DNA of 7,997 bases from Actinomycetota bacterium (GTDB lineage Bacteria > Actinomycetota > Actinomycetes > Nanopelagicales > Nanopelagicaceae), in the NCBI GenBank assembly GCA_009700405.1, contig WLMD01000072.1, positions 1 through 7,997 of the forward strand. Direction: 5' to 3'. This document shows, piece by piece, positions 6,974-7,997 of the stretch (position 1 is the stretch's first letter; every line of letters begins with the position of its first letter). A program made the translations under genes and the position numbers. The notes under the pieces were generated by a model. The model did not search any database. It saw only the letters and a list, made by a program, of their open reading frames with translations, and was not told the DNA's origin.

Positions 6974-7997
6974 AAGATTTCACCTCCCGCAATTGAGATA
7001 AGGCGCGCAGCCTTCAACACGGTTTCATCCCATTCTTTACTTGCATCACTCCCCCACGTAATTCCTGCACCTGTACCAAATCGAAGATATCCATCACCGC
7101 TATTCCAAAAGGTTCGTATCGCAACAGCTAAGTTGGCGCTATCGCCATGAACCCAGCCTAGAGCGCCACAATAAGGGCCGCGTGGCATATCTTCATGCTC
7201 TTTGATTACATCTAAAGCCGAGGATTTCGGAGCACCGCTTACTGAACCTGGAGGCAATAGCGCTTCGCCAATCTGTGTCCAAGTAATATCTTCGCGCAAA
7301 GTGCCTTGAATATCGGACACGAGATGCGTTAATCCAGGATGAATTTCTGCAGCTAATAATCGCGGCACATGAACGCTTCCTGGTTTACAAATTTTGCCGA
7401 GATCGTTGCGAATTAAATCCACGATCATAATATTTTCAGCTTTATCTTTATCGCCAAAATTCACATCACCCGCGCTATTAGTTCCTTTAATCGGCCCAGA
7501 AGTTACGACCGCTTTTTCTCTACGAAGAAATAGTTCTGGCGAAGCAGATGCGATTTGTAGCTCAGGCAATCGTAAATAACTTGCGTGAGGCGCAGGATTA
7601 GATAAGAGAATCTCATGCATCAGCGGCAATAAATCGGTCTCTTTCTCACACCTTGTAGATAACTGGCGACAAGCATTGACCTGATATACCCAGCCTCGCG
7701 AAATATGGTTTTGGATTTCACGGACATATGCGATGTATCGCTCTCGTTCGATAGATGTATGCCATGCACTTTCGATTTTCTCCCAGATATTCAATGCTGG
7801 CGGTAATGGCGCATGCACGACTTCAGCAAATTTCGCACATATCCACTCACCTTCAAAAGTCGTGGAAATGGCCCAGAATCCGCCATCGTCTAAAGAGGCT
7901 GGATTGTTGCTAATTTCCAACAATCGGTACGCCAATACCCCATTCATCCAAAAGAAGGGCTCGGACCTGGTCAATTCCACCCCGTAACGGTAAGCCC
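6970..7997 (-). CDS. pabB: Aminodeoxychorismate synthase component I (5' end probably beyond right edge)
   Basis: A chorismate-binding enzyme that uses ammonia from a PabA-type amidotransferase to make 4-amino-4-deoxychorismate. Residues are numbered from the in-frame GTG at 7980 (336 residues). QVNACRQLST (100-109) and the diagnostic PIKGT (163-167, with the PabB-type lysine K165) distinguish it from anthranilate synthase. Further conserved segments are AENIMIVDLIRNDLG (181-195), PPGSVSGAPK (243-252) and GAGITWGSDASKEWDET (304-320). The GTG has no ribosome site, and the frame stays open to the window edge (reading AYRYG just before it), so the true start may lie outside. The protein is shorter than E. 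coli PabB (about 450 residues) because the N-terminal region is reduced, as I recall for other actinobacterial PabBs. No pabA is present in the window. The stop overlaps the pabC start. Confidence 0.9.
   Translation of the reverse strand, partial: AYRYGVELTRSEPFFWMNGVLAYRLLEISNNPASLDDGGFWAISTTFEGEWICAKFAEVVHAPLPPALNIWEKIESAWHTSIERERYIAYVREIQNHISRGWVYQVNACRQLSTRCEKETDLLPLMHEILLSNPAPHASYLRLPELQIASASPELFLRREKAVVTSGPIKGTNSAGDVNFGDKDKAENIMIVDLIRNDLGKICKPGSVHVPRLLAAEIHPGLTHLVSDIQGTLREDITWTQIGEALLPPGSVSGAPKSSALDVIKEHEDMPRGPYCGALGWVHGDSANLAVAIRTFWNSGDGYLRFGTGAGITWGSDASKEWDETVLKAARLISIAGGEIL
6981..6988 (-). promoter_or_regulatory. Strong ribosome binding site of pabC
   Basis: GGGAGGTG on the minus strand lies seven bases before ATG 6973-6971, inside the last codons of pabB. 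It is the best Shine-Dalgarno match I noted in the window and fixes the pabC start, which matters because the protein is short at its N terminus. Confidence 0.8.

Overview
The window looks like a piece of chromosome from a streamlined, medium-to-low GC member of the Actinomycetota. The main evidence is a gene run that is typical of this phylum. Read on the minus strand it goes threonyl-tRNA synthetase, HIT-family nucleotide phosphorylase, phosphatidylinositol phosphate synthase, PIM acyltransferase, PimA mannosyltransferase, and a membrane protein resembling mycobacterial Rv2609c. Base composition is well below that of most Actinomycetota, and almost no DNA is non-coding: the gaps between the genes called here add up to about 24 bases. 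That combination fits freshwater acI-type bacteria (Nanopelagicales). The taxonomic placement is inference.

Layout by region. (1) Positions 1-3112, minus strand: pgsA, patA-like, pimA and the start of a LemA-like membrane protein. Every junction overlaps by 4 to 8 bases, so this is a tightly coupled operon for phosphatidylinositol mannoside synthesis. The products would make phosphatidylinositol phosphate at the membrane, add the first mannose once the head group is dephosphorylated, and acylate that mannose. (2) Positions 3127-3732, the only plus-strand gene: a 201-residue protein that looks like a decayed G domain of an EF-G-like translational GTPase. Its P-loop is destroyed, its G2/G3 segment is missing, and domains II-V are absent. 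Its first ~175 bases are much GC-richer than the rest. This is the most unusual gene here. (3) Positions 3736-6254, minus strand: thrS followed by the HIT protein. (4) Positions 6260 to the right edge, minus strand: pabC and pabB, which together convert chorismate to 4-aminobenzoate for folate when a glutamine amidotransferase (PabA) is supplied from elsewhere. pabB-pabC-thrS-HIT are spaced 5 bases apart or less and probably form one transcript whose promoter lies off the right edge.

No RNA genes, insertion sequences, CRISPR arrays, long repeats or convincing terminators were seen. No intergenic stretch exceeds 14 bases, so any internal promoter must lie inside coding sequence.
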